Source of the DNA: an uncultured Pseudomonadota bacterium
Lineage (GTDB): Bacteria > Bdellovibrionota_B > Oligoflexia > Oligoflexales > Bog-1112
Assembly (NCBI GenBank): GCA_937896265.1
Contig: CALBMD010000236.1
Span: 1 to 8,023, forward strand
DNA length: 8,023 bases
Direction: 5' to 3'
Shown here: one piece after another, positions 6,948 through 8,023 of the stretch
Position numbering within the stretch: the first letter of the stretch is position 1
How the letters are laid out: the number at the start of each line of letters is the position of its first letter
The notes under the pieces: model-generated
Database searches by the model: none
Seen by the model: the letters and a program-made list of their open reading frames with translations, nothing else
Told to the model about the DNA's origin: nothing
Made by a program: the position numbers and the translations under genes

Positions 6948-6977
6948 ATGATATGCGAGATATATCGCGCTTGTCCA
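6948..6977 (-). promoter_or_regulatory. Candidate sigma-70 promoter of epmA
   Basis: Read on the minus strand, TGGACA (complement of 6972-6977) and TATCAT (complement of 6948-6953) each match five of six consensus bases, with an 18-base spacer. Transcription would start near 6941, leaving a leader of about 24 bases that contains the Shine-Dalgarno site. A small dyad CGCAT-GAT-ATGCG (6945-6957) covers the -10 box, and the palindrome GATATATC (6959-6966) lies in the spacer. Confidence 0.45.
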
Positions 6978-6998
6978 GCACAGGCTGTGCCCTATGCT
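6971..6998 (+). promoter_or_regulatory. Candidate promoter of the 7010 gene, with a 13-bp dyad in its spacer
   Basis: TTGTCC (6971-6976) and TATGCT (6993-6998) each match four of six consensus bases with a 16-base spacer. The -35 box overlaps that of the divergent epmA promoter. GCACAG-G-CTGTGC (6978-6990) is a perfect dyad filling most of the spacer, where a bound regulator would block transcription. The expected transcription start (about 7005-7010) falls almost on the ATG, which has no Shine-Dalgarno sequence, so the mRNA may be leaderless. The boxes are only moderate matches. Confidence 0.3.
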
Positions 6999-7009
6999 AT
7001 CATTAGCTT

Positions 7010-7933
7010 ATGACTATGAAAATTTTGCATGGATTAGTTGAAATTCGAGAGCGCCTCTTTAAGAGGCCTGAAGATAAAAGGCTTAGGCAAATTTATTTGT
7101 CTTTAATAATAGATATAGAGGACGTTGAGACCAAGGTTCGATGGTTGATAGAAATGGCAGAGCTCTATCAGTCTAGACAGTCTGAAGCAGCAGTGGAAAT
7201 TGCTGAATGGATCTTGCACTATCAACCTAAGTCACTTGTAGCGCTACATATCAAGGCTAACAGTAGTCTTAAAAAAGTAGAGTCTATAGAGTCTGATGAG
7301 ATTTATCATGAGGTCTTAGAATTAAAAGAGGAGATGATAGCAGATCCCCTAATAGCTAAAAAAGATCCACCAGCTGGGGTGGTACTATCTTCTATCGGTC
7401 GAAAAATTTTAGCAGATTTAGATTGGCAGCATAGTTTTGATTTCTTACAGCAGAGATTGCTTGATACTAAAAAGCCAAAACCTATTGAGCTGGGGCTTGC
7501 TAACGAAATAAAGTGGGCATTAGAGAGTTTTTTTCACAACAGCGCATCAGAGGAAATTACCCAAGAGATGGTTTCGCAATTCATGCAGCTGTTATGGGGG
7601 CTTACACCGCATCAAGATGGTGCCCTATTTTTTCAAAATTTTGTTCAGGGCGAGCCTCGGCTTGAAGTTTGGGGGATTTTTTTAGATTGCCTTTTAGCTC
7701 AAGGTCATGCTCGCAAAGCTTTATTTGAGATCCGTACACAGCTTGACCGGCAGCATGATCTGCAATGGGCTGAAGCTGCATGGAGAAGGTTACCTGTTAT
7801 TTGTGAGCTGCTAGGGTTTCGGTTGTTTACCTGGGCTCCTGAGCAGGGTTCAACGGCCTTAAAACTAGCCTTAAGTCGCTCGTTAGAGCAGAGCTACATC
7901 GAGTTAGGGTGCGACTCAGGACAAACTGTTTAG
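7010..7933 (+). CDS. Unrecognised all-helical protein, weakly TPR-like
   Basis: I do not recognise this 307-residue protein. It has no signal peptide or membrane helix and should be cytoplasmic. The sequence looks almost wholly alpha-helical and leucine/glutamate-rich. Residues about 52-86 (pattern A..IAEWIL...P.S..AL.IKA) resemble one tetratricopeptide-like helix pair, and about 222-262 may be another, so a helical-repeat adaptor is possible; other repeats are too degenerate to place. The middle (about 90-120) is acidic and probably a linker. Two ATGs, 7010 and 7016, could start it; neither has a Shine-Dalgarno site, and the promoter-like boxes upstream would place the mRNA start at or near the first. 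It is divergent from epmA, and a further gene begins 35 bp downstream on the same strand, so the two may form an operon. No function can be assigned from sequence alone. Confidence 0.75.
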   Translation: MTMKILHGLVEIRERLFKRPEDKRLRQIYLSLIIDIEDVETKVRWLIEMAELYQSRQSEAAVEIAEWILHYQPKSLVALHIKANSSLKKVESIESDEIYHEVLELKEEMIADPLIAKKDPPAGVVLSSIGRKILADLDWQHSFDFLQQRLLDTKKPKPIELGLANEIKWALESFFHNSASEEITQEMVSQFMQLLWGLTPHQDGALFFQNFVQGEPRLEVWGIFLDCLLAQGHARKALFEIRTQLDRQHDLQWAEAAWRRLPVICELLGFRLFTWAPEQGSTALKLALSRSLEQSYIELGCDSGQTV

Positions 7934-7968
7934 CGGCGAGCTGATTCCATGACCAAGGAAGTATTTCG

Positions 7969-8023
7969 ATGGATATAGGACATGGACCAGTAAAAATCAG
8001 CAAAGCCTGTTCGTCCTTCAATC
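7969..8023 (+). CDS. Start of a further gene, cut by the window edge
   Basis: An ATG at 7969 opens a frame that stays open to the end of the window (18 codons, beginning MDIGHGPVKISKACSS). AAGGAAG at 7955-7961 is a well-placed Shine-Dalgarno sequence, seven bases upstream. An earlier ATG at 7949 in another frame closes after nine codons. The gap to the upstream gene is 35 bp with no terminator, which suggests co-transcription. The fragment is too short to identify. Confidence 0.5.
   Translation, partial: MDIGHGPVKISKACSSFN

Noticed and set aside
6744..6949. Short open frames on both strands across the start of epmA.
   Set aside because: They are shadows of the epmA coding sequence without family similarity or ribosome sites.
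7827..8021. A 64-residue frame on the minus strand at the right edge.
   Set aside because: It overlaps the end of the 7010 gene and the well-supported start at 7969, and the protein shows no recognisable features.

Overview
The window reads as chromosomal DNA from a bacterium with an AT-leaning genome. The best taxonomic hint is epmA, the elongation factor P beta-lysine ligase, found mostly in Gammaproteobacteria. Together with a class 3-like exported lipase, an amino-acid symporter and two proteins I do not recognise, it fits a host-associated or intracellular gammaproteobacterium (Legionellales-like). That placement is inference. There are no rRNA, tRNA, CRISPR, insertion-sequence or phage genes.

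Layout, left to right. Bases 1-140 are non-coding: a GC-rich stretch (about 11-50) that could be part of a dispersed repeat, then a hairpin directly before a strong Shine-Dalgarno site. Bases 141-1361 (+) encode a sodium:dicarboxylate/amino-acid symporter that starts at TTG. Bases 1443-2684 (+) encode an exported alpha/beta-hydrolase of the class 3 lipase type, with an unusual hydrophobic insert. Convergent to it, 4864-2729 (-) encodes a hybrid sensor histidine kinase (six membrane helices, PAS, HisKA, HATPase, receiver). Divergent from the kinase across 165 bp that contains a perfect 8-4-8 dyad, 5030-5914 (+) encodes an unrecognised exported protein with an acidic segment and one glycine-rich membrane segment. 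Convergent to that, 6917-5928 (-) is epmA. A 92-bp divergent region, with promoter-like elements whose -35 boxes overlap, separates epmA from 7010-7933 (+), an unrecognised all-helical, weakly TPR-like protein. After a 35-bp gap a further gene begins at 7969 and runs off the edge.

The genes do not form one pathway. The arrangement is alternating short units: a transporter plus lipase pair pointing right, then two convergent/divergent pairs. The kinase has no neighbouring response regulator or histidine phosphotransfer protein, and epmA has no efp or epmB beside it. No intergenic gap exceeds 300 bases. I did not find a convincing new multi-gene system. The points most worth following are the symporter's Arg-to-Val change at the substrate site, the lipase insert, the two unrecognised proteins, and the two compact divergent regulatory regions.
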